A stretch of DNA of 45,240 nucleotides. Source: Candidatus Rokubacteria bacterium 13_1_40CM_69_27. Lineage in GTDB: Bacteria; Methylomirabilota; Methylomirabilia; Rokubacteriales; CSP1-6. Where the stretch lies: the NCBI GenBank assembly GCA_001917535.1, contig MNEF01000098.1, positions 1 through 45,240 on the forward strand. The letters are read 5' to 3'. Position numbers and translations under genes: made by a program. The notes below the pieces were generated by a model that saw only the letters and a program-made list of their open reading frames with translations, did no database searches and was not told the DNA's origin. Positions 31,077-38,490 of the stretch are shown piece by piece. Every line of letters begins with the position of its first letter. Position 1 is the first letter of the stretch.

Positions 31077-31895
31077 CTAGAGGGGGGGCAGTCGATAGAT
31101 CGCCGTGTGCAGCAGGTGGGCGACCGGCCGGGAGGCGGGGCCGGCGACGACGAGGAGGTCCAGCTCGACGTACTCGCGCCCCTTCTTCTCGTAGAGGGAG
31201 CGCACGCGACCGCGCGTCTCCAGCCGCTCCCCGACGTGGGCGCCACCGAGGTGGCGGATACGGCTCGACACGTGGATCCAGAGGCCCAGGCGCACGTTGC
31301 GGTCGAGGGCGCGGTTGGCCTGGTCGACGAAGAAGGCCGGGTGCGCCCAGCCCCCGCGCCCGCGATAGAGCGGCAGCGGGTCCGCCACGCCGTCGAGAAA
31401 CGTGACGGCGCGCGCCTCGTCGTACATCGTTTCGACCGTTCCCAGCGGCCCGGGACGCTCGAGGAGCGCCCTGCTCACCGGTGGGCGCTCGGCGGGCAGC
31501 GAGGACACGCCGAAGTTTGCGACGTTGACCGGCGTCGGCAGCCCTGCGGGCAGCGTCGCCGTCACCACCGCGCACTCGCCGGAGGCCGCCGTCGCGGCCG
31601 TCAGGATCGCGCGGACGCCGCTGGCGTCGCGCGCGGTGATCGCGCCCGTCACGGTCACCTCCTCGCCGTCCAACACGGGTCGCACGAACCGGACGCTGGC
31701 GGTGCCGCGCGCGAGCCAGGGCGCGCCCAGCGTGGCCAGCAGCGGCTGCGTGAGATAGGCGTAGAGGGTGACGCCGGGGACCAGACCGCCACGGAAGCCG
31801 TACCGGCGAGCCACCACGTCGTCGTGGATCTTGTTCTCGCCCGCGACCGACGTGTTGCGGGCCTTGACCCGGTACTCGGGCAGCGGTTCCGGCAT
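31077..31895 (-). CDS. Double-hotdog MaoC-like protein
   Basis: A 272-residue protein with two hotdog halves. The first contains HDDVVARRYGFRGGLVPGVTL, where the dehydratase-type (D/H)xxxA pattern is preserved. The second contains AHPAFFVDQANRALDRNVRL and a strand RGRVRSLYEKKGREYVELDL. It is probably an acyl-CoA dehydratase/thioesterase-like partner of the adjacent acyl-CoA dehydrogenases. ATG 31895 is supported by the hexamer TAGACT, which ends 7 nt upstream. It diverges from lemA with 42 nt between the starts. Confidence 0.75.
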   Translation of the reverse strand: MPEPLPEYRVKARNTSVAGENKIHDDVVARRYGFRGGLVPGVTLYAYLTQPLLATLGAPWLARGTASVRFVRPVLDGEEVTVTGAITARDASGVRAILTAATAASGECAVVTATLPAGLPTPVNVANFGVSSLPAERPPVSRALLERPGPLGTVETMYDEARAVTFLDGVADPLPLYRGRGGWAHPAFFVDQANRALDRNVRLGLWIHVSSRIRHLGGAHVGERLETRGRVRSLYEKKGREYVELDLLVVAGPASRPVAHLLHTAIYRLPPL

Positions 31896-31902
31896 CGCGC
31901 GG

Positions 31903-31908
31903 AGTCTA
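31903..31908 (-). promoter_or_regulatory. -10 hexamer TAGACT of a predicted leaderless promoter
   Basis: On the minus strand TAGACT ends 7 nt before the hotdog gene ATG at 31895. It is part of a divergent promoter region with the lemA TATAAT. Confidence 0.5.
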
Positions 31909-31921
31909 CGTCGGGCCGGCG

Positions 31922-31927
31922 TATAAT
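31922..31927 (+). promoter_or_regulatory. Consensus -10 TATAAT upstream of lemA
   Basis: A perfect TATAAT ends 10 nt before ATG 31938. There is no Shine-Dalgarno between it and the start, so transcript and coding sequence should begin almost together. Confidence 0.68.
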
Positions 31928-31937
31928 CACAAGCGAC

Positions 31938-32534
31938 ATGGCCCGCGGGTTCCTGATCGCCCTGGTGGTCCTCGCGGTCCTTGTGGTCGGCGTCGTCGGA
32001 TGGGCGGTCAGCGTCAACAACCAGCTCGTCCGGCTGGACCAGGACGTCAACGAAAAGTGGGCGCAGGTGCAAAACGTCTATCAGCGCCGCGCCGACCTTA
32101 TCCCGAACCTCGTCGAGACGGTCAAGGGCTTCGCCGCGCAGGAGCGCACCGTTCTCGAAGAGGTTACGCGGGCGCGGGCCAGCGCGACCAGCGTCCAGTT
32201 GACGCCTCAGGCGCTGAACGACCCCAAGGCCCTCGAGCGGTTCCAGGCGGCCCAGAGCCAGCTCTCCGGCGCGCTCAGCCGCCTGCTCGTCACCGTCGAG
32301 CGGTACCCCGAGCTCAAGTCCAACCAGAACTTCCTGGCGCTCCAGACGCAGCTCGAGGGTACGGAGAACCGGATCGCCGTCGAGCGGCGACGCTTCAACG
32401 AGGCCGTGCGCGGGTACAACACGCGCCTGAAGCTCTTCCCCGGGAGCGTCGTCGCCGGGATGACGGGCTTCCGGCCCAAGGCGTTCTTCGAGGCGACTGC
32501 CGACGCGGCGACTCCGCCGAAGGTGAAGTTCTAG
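31938..32534 (+). CDS. lemA: LemA family protein
   Basis: A 198-residue protein. An N-terminal membrane helix (FLIALVVLAVLVVGVVGWAV) is followed by the LemA signature NNQLVRLDQDVNEKWAQVQN, YQRRADLIPNLVETVKGFAA and the helical bundle ending NTRLKLFPGSVVAGMTGFRP. LemA proteins are membrane-anchored helical bundles of unclear function that typically sit next to TPM-domain genes, exactly as here. It is the first gene of lemA-TPM-TPM. Confidence 0.93.
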   Translation: MARGFLIALVVLAVLVVGVVGWAVSVNNQLVRLDQDVNEKWAQVQNVYQRRADLIPNLVETVKGFAAQERTVLEEVTRARASATSVQLTPQALNDPKALERFQAAQSQLSGALSRLLVTVERYPELKSNQNFLALQTQLEGTENRIAVERRRFNEAVRGYNTRLKLFPGSVVAGMTGFRPKAFFEATADAATPPKVKF

Positions 32535-32535
32535 T

Positions 32536-33273
32536 CTGTTCCTGGCGGCTTTCCTCGCCGTCGCGCTCGTCATCCCGCCCGCGCCGACCGCCCGCGTCAA
32601 CGACTACGCCGGCCTGCTGAGCGCCGCCGAGCGCGGGCGCCTGGAGGCGCTTCTGGCCGAGCGCGAGCGCGCCACCGGAGCGCAGATGGTGATCGCGATC
32701 TTCGCCTCGCTGGAGGGCGAGAGCCTCGAGGATGTCTCGATCCGGCTGGCCGAGCGCTGGCGGATCGGCCAGAAGGGTCTCGACAACGGCGTCATCGTCC
32801 TCGTCTTCGTCCGCGAGCGTCGCGTCCGCTTCGAGGTCGGCTACGGGCTCGAGCCGGTCGTGCCCGACGCAGCCGCCGCGCAGATCATCCGGGAGGTCAT
32901 CGCTCCGCGCTTCCGCGAAGGCCGCTATGCTTCGGGACTGGAAGAGGCGGTCGGCGCGGTCTTCGCGCGGCTCGACGCGGGGGGTGCCCCGGCTCGGGCG
33001 GCGCGCCGGCAGCAGCCCTCGAGCGCAGTTGCCTTCGGGGCAATCGCTGGATTCTTCGCGGTCGTCGTGCTGCTCATGGCTGTCCTCTTCCAGGAGGCGT
33101 TCAGCGCCCGGCGCTTCGTGCGGCGCAACGGCTACACCGCCGGTCGTGGCGGCGGATGGTCGACTCCGATCATCGTGCCGCCGGTCGGGTGGGGCGGAGG
33201 TGGATCGGAGGGCGGCGGCTTCTCGGGCGGCGGCGGCGCCTTCGGCGGCGGCGGCGCCAGCGGAGAGTGGTGA
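32536..33273 (+). CDS. TPM-domain protein (YgcG-like), apparent CTG start
   Basis: A 245-residue protein. The signal peptide LFLAAFLAVALVIPPAPTAR is directly followed by the TPM domain start VNDYAGLLSAAERGRLEALL. Later segments are DNGVIVLVFVRERRVRFEVG, YGLEPVVPDAAAAQIIREVI and FREGRYASGLEEAVGAVFA. A membrane helix (FGAIAGFFAVVVLLMAVLF) and a Gly-rich tail (GGWSTPIIVPP, then GGGG repeats) complete the YgcG layout. The frame is closed by a stop at 32524 and has no ATG, GTG or TTG before the signal peptide; the first normal ATG (32686) lies inside the domain. CTG 32536 directly follows the lemA stop and has AAGGTG 10 nt upstream. Confidence 0.82.
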   Translation: MFLAAFLAVALVIPPAPTARVNDYAGLLSAAERGRLEALLAERERATGAQMVIAIFASLEGESLEDVSIRLAERWRIGQKGLDNGVIVLVFVRERRVRFEVGYGLEPVVPDAAAAQIIREVIAPRFREGRYASGLEEAVGAVFARLDAGGAPARAARRQQPSSAVAFGAIAGFFAVVVLLMAVLFQEAFSARRFVRRNGYTAGRGGGWSTPIIVPPVGWGGGGSEGGGFSGGGGAFGGGGASGEW

Positions 33274-33743
33274 TGGGAAAGCCTCCCCGCTGGACGCGCG
33301 CGGTGCTCGGTGACGCGGACTTGGAGGCGATCAGCCGGGCGATCCGCGATGCCGAGGCGCGCACGTCGGCCGAGATCCGCGTGCACCTCGAGCGTCAGGT
33401 GAAGCACCTCCGGTGGGGCGGCCGAACCGATCCGCTCGAGCGGGCCCGCCGCCTCTTCACGCACCTCGGCATGCACCGCACCGCCGAGCGCCATGGCGTG
33501 CTGGTCTACCTCGCCCTGGAGGATCGGAAGCTCGCGATCGTCGGTGACGGCGGCATCCACGCGCGGGTGGGCGATCAGTACTGGCGGCGCGTGTGCGATC
33601 TCATGCTGGGCCGGCTGCGCGCCGGTGCGATTCGGGACGGCATCGTGCTGGGGATCACCGAGGTCGGCCGGGTCCTGAGCGAGCATTTTCCCCGGCGGCC
33701 TGACGACACGAACGAGCTGAGCGACGAGGTCAGCGTGAGTTGA
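33273..33743 (+). CDS. Second TPM-domain protein
   Basis: A 156-residue protein whose ATG overlaps the previous stop (TGATG). It has the TPM pattern: DADLEAISRAIRDAEARTSA, EIRVHLERQVKH, HGVLVYLALEDRKLAIVGDG, GIHARVGDQYWRRVCDLMLG and REGIVLGITEVGRVLSEHF-like helices. No signal peptide or membrane helix is visible. This shorter, soluble TPM form is commonly the third gene of lemA clusters. TPM domains bind divalent cations, and plant members act in photosystem repair; a role in envelope protein quality control here is speculation. Confidence 0.88.
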   Translation: MGKPPRWTRAVLGDADLEAISRAIRDAEARTSAEIRVHLERQVKHLRWGGRTDPLERARRLFTHLGMHRTAERHGVLVYLALEDRKLAIVGDGGIHARVGDQYWRRVCDLMLGRLRAGAIRDGIVLGITEVGRVLSEHFPRRPDDTNELSDEVSVS

Positions 33744-33779
33744 CGGCCGGGTGTAGGCTGAAAAGAGGAGGGCGCCGTG

Positions 33780-34103
33780 ATGCGGTGGTCGCTCGCAGTG
33801 GCCGTCGTGCTCTCGATCGGATGGCTCGCCGTCGGGGCCGGGGCGCAGAGCGCCTCGGAGCCGGGGCGCACCGATCTTCAGACCGAGCTGAAACGCAGGC
33901 GGTTCGTCGTCCATCCCCGGCCCACCGCGCAGGTCGTGACCCAGGACGTGGAGCGGGCGGCGGCGGGGATGGAGGCCGAGCAGCGCCGGGATGCGCTGGT
34001 TCGCGAGGCCGTCCGGCCCGTCCCGCGCCGTCCCGATCTCGATCCCGCCATCAGCGGCGGCATCCAGCAGCGCAATCTGCTGCGCGCGCTCCCGCCGCGT
34101 TGA
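33780..34103 (+). CDS. Exported hypothetical protein
   Basis: A 107-residue protein. The signal peptide runs MRWSLAVAVVLSIGWLAVGA and is probably cleaved after GAGA. The mature part is polar and Arg-rich (LQTELKRRRFVVHPRPTAQV, GGIQQRNLLRALPPR) without a known domain. AGAGGAGG lies 7-14 nt upstream of ATG 33780 (GTG 33777 is an alternative), and TAGGCT at 33754-33759 is a possible -10. It is 36 nt after the TPM stop, so it may be the end of that operon or separate. Confidence 0.65.
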   Translation: MRWSLAVAVVLSIGWLAVGAGAQSASEPGRTDLQTELKRRRFVVHPRPTAQVVTQDVERAAAGMEAEQRRDALVREAVRPVPRRPDLDPAISGGIQQRNLLRALPPR

Positions 34104-34120
34104 CCGGGCGCGCGGTCACG
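34098..34120. terminator. Hairpin between convergent genes
   Basis: TGACCG (34101-34106) and CGGTCA (34113-34118) form a perfect 6-bp stem with the loop GGCGCG, extended by CG/CG outside one bulged T. The 5' arm contains the TGA of the exported protein gene. Confidence 0.45.
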
Positions 34121-34130
34121 TCTCCGTCGA

Positions 34131-35291
34131 TCAGCTGAGCAGGAACTCCTCGGCGGCGCCGAGCCCGGCGCCGAGCTTCACGGGCACGCCGAACTCCCTC
34201 AGCATCATCTCCACCCCCGCCAGCCCGCCGAGCAGATCGAGCTCGTTGAGGCTGCCGAGGTGGCCGATGCGAAACACCTTGCCCTTGACGTCACCCAGGC
34301 CGACGCCGAGCGAGAGGTTCACCCGGCGGTAGGCGTGGGCGATGAACGCGTCGGAGTCGTAACCCGGCGGCATCGCCACAGCCGTGAGCGTGTTCGAGTA
34401 CTCGGCGGGATCGCGGCAGAGCAACGGGAGCTCCCAGGCGCGCGCCGCGCGGCGGCACGCCTCGGCCAGCCGCGCGTGGCGGGCGAAGACGTTCGGCAGG
34501 CCCTCCTCGTTGATCATGGCGATCGCCTCGCGAAGGCCGAACAGCAGCGCGGTCGCTGGCGTGTAGGGAAACTGCCCGCGGCGGTTGCGCTCGAATACCG
34601 GCTGCCAGTCCCAGTACGAGCGCGGGCACTTGGCCTTCTCGCTGACGGTGATGGCGCGCTCGCTCACGGCCAGGATCGCCATGCCCGGCGGCAGCATGAG
34701 CCCCTTCTGGGGGCCGGTGAGCGCCACGTCCACGCCCCAGGCGTCGAAGCGGAAATCGATGGACGCCAGCGAGGAGACCGTGTCCACCAGCAGGAGCGCC
34801 GGGTGGCTCACGCGGTTCATCGCCGCGCGCACGGCGGCGACGTTCGCGGTGACGCCGGTGGAGGTCTCGTTGTGGACCACGAGCACGGCGCGGATCTCGT
34901 GCGCCTCGTCGGCGCGCAGGCGTGCCTCCACCTGGGCGGCGGGCACGCTGGCGCCGTACGGCACCTCGATCCGCTCCACGTCCACCCCGAAGGCGGCGGC
35001 CGTCCTGGCGAAGCCGGTCGAGAAGAAGCCGTTGACGCAGGCCAGCACGCGGTCGCCGGGCGAGAGCGTGTTGACGAGCGTCGCCTCCCAGGCCCCGGTG
35101 CCGGAGCCGGGATAGAGCGCGATGCGCCCGCGCTCGGTCTGGAAGATCCCCTTGAGGCCTTGGAGGCAGTCGTGCACGAGCGCCTCGAACTTCGGACCCC
35201 GGTGATCGATGATCGGCTGCGACATGGCGCGCACGATCCGCTCGGGGACGAGCGTGGGACCGGGAATCTGGAGAAAGGGCCGTCCAGACAT
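34131..35291 (-). CDS. Class V aminotransferase, glyoxylate-using type (SgaA/BhcA-like)
   Basis: A 386-residue PLP enzyme. It has LQIPGPTLVPERIVRAM, DHRGPKFEALVHDCLQGLK, the cofactor region PGSGTGAWEATLVNTLSPGD, the Asp strand HPALLLVDTVSSLASIDFRF and the Schiff-base Lys196 in LTGPQKGLMLPPG. This is the alanine/serine/aspartate-glyoxylate aminotransferase group. Serine-glyoxylate (SgaA) and aspartate-glyoxylate (BhcA) enzymes cannot be separated by eye. It diverges from a D-threonine-aldolase-fold gene, which favours the BhcA option. TAAACT ends 6 nt before ATG 35291. Confidence 0.9.
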   Translation of the reverse strand: MSGRPFLQIPGPTLVPERIVRAMSQPIIDHRGPKFEALVHDCLQGLKGIFQTERGRIALYPGSGTGAWEATLVNTLSPGDRVLACVNGFFSTGFARTAAAFGVDVERIEVPYGASVPAAQVEARLRADEAHEIRAVLVVHNETSTGVTANVAAVRAAMNRVSHPALLLVDTVSSLASIDFRFDAWGVDVALTGPQKGLMLPPGMAILAVSERAITVSEKAKCPRSYWDWQPVFERNRRGQFPYTPATALLFGLREAIAMINEEGLPNVFARHARLAEACRRAARAWELPLLCRDPAEYSNTLTAVAMPPGYDSDAFIAHAYRRVNLSLGVGLGDVKGKVFRIGHLGSLNELDLLGGLAGVEMMLREFGVPVKLGAGLGAAEEFLLS

Positions 35292-35297
35292 GGAGCG

Positions 35298-35303
35298 AGT
35301 TTA
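35298..35303 (-). promoter_or_regulatory. -10 hexamer TAAACT of a predicted leaderless promoter
   Basis: On the minus strand TAAACT ends 6 nt before the aminotransferase ATG at 35291, placing transcription start at the start codon. No Shine-Dalgarno is present. Confidence 0.5.
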
Positions 35304-35381
35304 GCATGCTGGTGCGAGCCTCCGGGCGCCGGCGCGGGGGGCCCGCCCACCCCTGGGCATGATAGAGTAAGCGCCCGATCC

Positions 35382-36482
35382 ATGACCCGCGACGGCATTC
35401 CGACCCCCGCGTTACTGCTCGACCTTGACCGCTTCGAGCGCAATCTCGCGCGCATGGCCTCGCACGTGCGGACGGCGGGCAAGCACGTGCGCCCGCACGC
35501 CAAGACGCATCGCTGTCCCGAGATCGCCCGCCGACAGATCGCCGCCGGCGCCCTCGGCGTGGCCTGCGCCAAGCTGGGCGAGGCCGAGGTGATGGCCGGC
35601 GCCGGCATCCGCGGCCTCCTCATCACCACCGAGATCGTCGCGCCCCCGTCCATCCGGCGGCTGCTGCGCCTGCTGGCCGAGGCGCCGGACACGCTGGTCG
35701 TCGTGGACGACGCGCGGAACGTCGCCGACCTGGGACGCGCCGCTGGGGCGGAGGGCCACGTGGTCAACGTGCTGGTCGACGTGGACGTCGGTGGCCGCCG
35801 CACCGGCGCCCAGCCCGGCGCGCCCGCTCTGGCCCTGGGACGCCTGGTGGCTGCCCACCCGTCCCTTCGGCTGCGCGGGCTCCAGGGGTATGCGGGGCAG
35901 TGCGCGCACGTGGTCGGCTGGAAGGCGCGCCGGGACGCTTCGCATGTGGCCATGGCGGCCCTGATGCAGACGCGGCGGCTCTTCGAGTCGGCGGGCCTGC
36001 CCGCGGAAATCGTGGCCGGGGGGTCGACGGGCACTTACGACATCGACGTGGAGCTGGACGGGCTCACCGAGCTGCAGGCCGGATCGTACTGCGTGATGGA
36101 TCTCGACTACCGGCGCATCGGCGGGCGCGAGGGCGAGGCCTTCACGGGCTTCGAGATGGCGTTGACTGTCGTGGCCACCGTCGTGAGCGTGCCCACCGCG
36201 GACCGCGCGATAGTGGACGCCGGCCTCAAGGCCTTTTCCACCGACAAGCCGTTTCCGCCCGAGCCGGTCGAGCGCCCAGGGATCAGCTACGGCTTTGCCG
36301 GTGACGAGCACGGCCGGCTGGCGATCACCGACCCGTCGCGCCCGCCGCGCCTGGGTGAGCGGATCGAGTTCTTCCCGTCGCACTGCGACCCCACCTTCAA
36401 CCTCTACGACCGCGTCTGCGCGGTGCGCGGGCCTGAGGTCGAGGCGGTCTGGGACATCGCCGCGCGTGGCCGGTCGGACTGA
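35382..36482 (+). CDS. D-threonine aldolase / D-serine dehydratase-like PLP enzyme (BhcC-like)
   Basis: A 366-residue fold-type III PLP enzyme with an alanine-racemase-like N-terminal barrel. It shows TPALLLDLDRFERNLARMAS, VRPHAKTHRCPEIARRQIAA (the PLP Lys is in AKTH), VLVDVDVGGRRTG and GGSTGTYDI. The C-terminal metal-binding motif is FFPSHCDPTFNLYD. Relatives are metal-activated D-threonine or 3-hydroxyaspartate aldolases, including BhcC of the beta-hydroxyaspartate cycle, which splits beta-hydroxyaspartate to glycine and glyoxylate. TAGAGT (35363-35368) ends 13 nt before ATG 35382. It is divergent from the aminotransferase gene with 90 nt between starts. Confidence 0.88.
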   Translation: MTRDGIPTPALLLDLDRFERNLARMASHVRTAGKHVRPHAKTHRCPEIARRQIAAGALGVACAKLGEAEVMAGAGIRGLLITTEIVAPPSIRRLLRLLAEAPDTLVVVDDARNVADLGRAAGAEGHVVNVLVDVDVGGRRTGAQPGAPALALGRLVAAHPSLRLRGLQGYAGQCAHVVGWKARRDASHVAMAALMQTRRLFESAGLPAEIVAGGSTGTYDIDVELDGLTELQAGSYCVMDLDYRRIGGREGEAFTGFEMALTVVATVVSVPTADRAIVDAGLKAFSTDKPFPPEPVERPGISYGFAGDEHGRLAITDPSRPPRLGERIEFFPSHCDPTFNLYDRVCAVRGPEVEAVWDIAARGRSD

Positions 36483-36483
36483 C

Positions 36484-37065
36484 TCAGTCCCCGGCGCGCT
36501 TGCGCATATGGAAGTAGATCTCCCACTCCTTGTAGGGGAGGACCTTCAGGAACCGTTGTCCCCGCGACTGATTCGTGTTGATGATCGCTTCGAGGATCCG
36601 ATCGAGGAGCCGAGGCTTGTACCACCGCCGGAACACCTGCATTCGCGAGAGCACGAACTCGAAGTGGAAGTCGTAGTAGTAGCCGGTGGGGTGGCGCGAA
36701 TCGAACTGGGAGAGGCTGTCGTAGGCAAAGAACCGCCGATGAGTGGTATCGCCGAAGGCGATCGCGCTGAAGCAGTGCGGCACCCACACGCGCAGAGCGC
36801 CGTCAGACTTCAGGATCCGGTGGAACTCCCGCATGGTGTGTTCGAGATCCCGGACGTGTTCCAGGAGGTGCACCGCCACGATCTCGTCCACGCTCTCGTC
36901 GGCGAAGGGAAGCGACCGGTCGAGATCGGCGACGACCGAGACCCCGGGGATGCGCGCGTGGTCGACGCCGATGTACTCGTCAGGGCTGAGTCCGTAACGG
37001 CGATAGCGGGCGCGCTTGGACTCGTCCAGGGTGCCGCAGCCGACGTCGAGCTTCCGGCTCGTCAT
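36484..37065 (-). CDS. SAM-dependent methyltransferase (type 11)
   Basis: A 193-residue class I methyltransferase. Motif I is LDVGCGT at residues 6-12, followed by YIGVDHARIPGVSVVADLDR and the post-I/motif II region FADESVDEIVAVHLLEHVRD, then FHRILKSDGALRVWVPHCFS. The C-terminus is aromatic and basic (GYYYDFHFEFVLSRMQVFRR), a pattern often seen in methyltransferases of surface-glycan or small-molecule pathways. Target unknown. ATG 37065 comes 1 nt after the MaoC stop. Its gene ends 1 nt from the stop of the convergent PLP enzyme gene. Confidence 0.85.
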   Translation of the reverse strand: MTSRKLDVGCGTLDESKRARYRRYGLSPDEYIGVDHARIPGVSVVADLDRSLPFADESVDEIVAVHLLEHVRDLEHTMREFHRILKSDGALRVWVPHCFSAIAFGDTTHRRFFAYDSLSQFDSRHPTGYYYDFHFEFVLSRMQVFRRWYKPRLLDRILEAIINTNQSRGQRFLKVLPYKEWEIYFHMRKRAGD

Positions 37066-37066
37066 G

Positions 37067-37513
37067 TCAGGCGGCCGGGCGGTAGGCGATCAGGTAGCGG
37101 TGCTGCCCCTCTAGAACCAGCTCACGGCGCTGGTTCGTCAGCGTGACCCGCAGCGTGACGAGACCGGCCGATCGCTTGCGCTCCAGGGCGGTGACCTCGT
37201 GCTCGGGGAGGATGGTGTCACCGATGAACGCCGGGGCCACGAAGCGGGACGACTGCTCGACGAAGGCGACGATCGAGTCCTCGATCAGCGGCCCCAGCGT
37301 CGAGGCGCCCACCGCGGTCAGGGAGGTGAGGAGCAGCCCGTGGGCGAGGCGCTGGCCGAAGCGGGTCTTCCTGCCGTACTCGTCGTCGTAGTGGATCGGA
37401 TGGGCGTCGCCGGTCATGCCGGCGAAGAAGAGGAAGTGGGCGTCGGTGAGCGTCTTCGACGGGCTGCGGAAGCGGTCGCCGAGCGTGAAGTCCTCGAAGT
37501 AGAGCTGGCTCAC
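37067..37513 (-). CDS. MaoC-family (R)-enoyl-CoA-hydratase-like protein
   Basis: A 148-residue single-hotdog MaoC protein. It has LYFEDFTLGDRFRSPSKTLT and the active-site motif FFAGMTGDAHPIHYDDEYGR (Asp and His of the hydratase dyad), then RLAHGLLLTSLTAVGASTLG. It should hydrate trans-2-enoyl-CoA or a related thioester. GTG 37513 overlaps the dusB stop (GTGA), and GGGAGG in the dusB tail is its Shine-Dalgarno. The genetic link to dusB is co-expression rather than common pathway. Confidence 0.88.
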   Translation of the reverse strand: MSQLYFEDFTLGDRFRSPSKTLTDAHFLFFAGMTGDAHPIHYDDEYGRKTRFGQRLAHGLLLTSLTAVGASTLGPLIEDSIVAFVEQSSRFVAPAFIGDTILPEHEVTALERKRSAGLVTLRVTLTNQRRELVLEGQHRYLIAYRPAA

Positions 37514-38427
37514 CAGGCCTCCCAGAAGAGGGCCTGAATCGCGGCGGCGTTGGGCGCCTGAAAGAGGGCCGGGCGCAGCCGCGTGGCCAACGGCTGGCCG
37601 GTCGAATACCAGGCGAGGTGCTTGCGGAGCTGGGCGAGCGCCAGACGCTCGGGCAGGTGGGCCTCGATCAGCTCCACGTGACGCCGGATGATCCGGGCAC
37701 GCTCGTCCCTCGAGACGCTCTCGGCCCTGAAGATCCAGGGGGCTCCGAGGGCGCCCCGACCGATCATGACAGCGGCGCAACCCGTCGCGCGGGTCATGGC
37801 CGCCGCGTCCTCCTGGCTGCCGACGTCCCCGTTGCCGACGACCGGGATACGGACGGCGTCCACGACGCTGGCGATGATCTCCCAGGGCGCGCGGCCCGTA
37901 TGCCGCTGGGAGCGCGTGCGCGGGTGCACGGTGATGCCGTCGATGCCCTCGCTCTCGGCGGTCTGCGCGATCTCCACGGCGTTGACGGTGCGGTCGTCCC
38001 AGCCGCCGCGGATCTTGATCGTGAAGGGCACGCCGATCGCCTTGCGCACTGTCCGGAAGATGACGGCGGCGCGCAGCGGGTCGCGCATCAGCGCCGCCCC
38101 CTGGCCCTTGGCGACGATCTTCGGCACTGGGCAGCCCATGTTGAGATCGATCGCATCGGCACCGGCGGCCTCGAGCCGGCGGGCGGCCTCGGCCAGGACG
38201 TCGGGATCGCCGCCCAGCAGTTGGAATGCGATCGGGTGCTCTTCCGACAGGTACTGGGCCAGGACGCGCGTGCGCTCGTTGCCCTCGATGAGGGCCCGGC
38301 CGTCGATCTCCTCGCTGGTGAGCGGGCCAGCGCCGCACTCGCGGGCGATCAGCCGGAAGGGCGCGTTGGTCACGCCCGCCATGGGGGCCAGGCGGAGGTC
38401 CATCGGCGGTCCGTCGTCCAATGTCAT
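37510..38427 (-). CDS. dusB: tRNA-dihydrouridine synthase (DusB type)
   Basis: A 305-residue flavoenzyme that reduces uridines in the tRNA D-arm. It has LRLAPMAGVTNAPFRLIARE, the catalytic Cys99 in DLNMGCPVPKIVAKGQGAAL, TIKIRGGWDD, the HPRTRSQRHTGRAPW strand (FMN/tRNA binding) and IPVVGNGDV. The open frame extends far upstream, but that part is antisense to the antiporter gene. ATG 38427 is chosen because GACAAT ends 6 nt upstream and the length fits the family; ATG 38403 is also possible. Confidence 0.92.
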   Translation of the reverse strand: MTLDDGPPMDLRLAPMAGVTNAPFRLIARECGAGPLTSEEIDGRALIEGNERTRVLAQYLSEEHPIAFQLLGGDPDVLAEAARRLEAAGADAIDLNMGCPVPKIVAKGQGAALMRDPLRAAVIFRTVRKAIGVPFTIKIRGGWDDRTVNAVEIAQTAESEGIDGITVHPRTRSQRHTGRAPWEIIASVVDAVRIPVVGNGDVGSQEDAAAMTRATGCAAVMIGRGALGAPWIFRAESVSRDERARIIRRHVELIEAHLPERLALAQLRKHLAWYSTGQPLATRLRPALFQAPNAAAIQALFWEAW

Positions 38428-38490
38428 CCGCCCATTGTCCCCCAGATGAGGGGAGATCCACCACGACGACACGCCTTCGGGTAAAGTTCC

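Noticed and set aside
33170..33273. Gly-rich GGC/GGCGGC repeats as a mobile or structural DNA repeat
   Set aside because: They encode the Gly-rich tail normal for YgcG-type TPM proteins.
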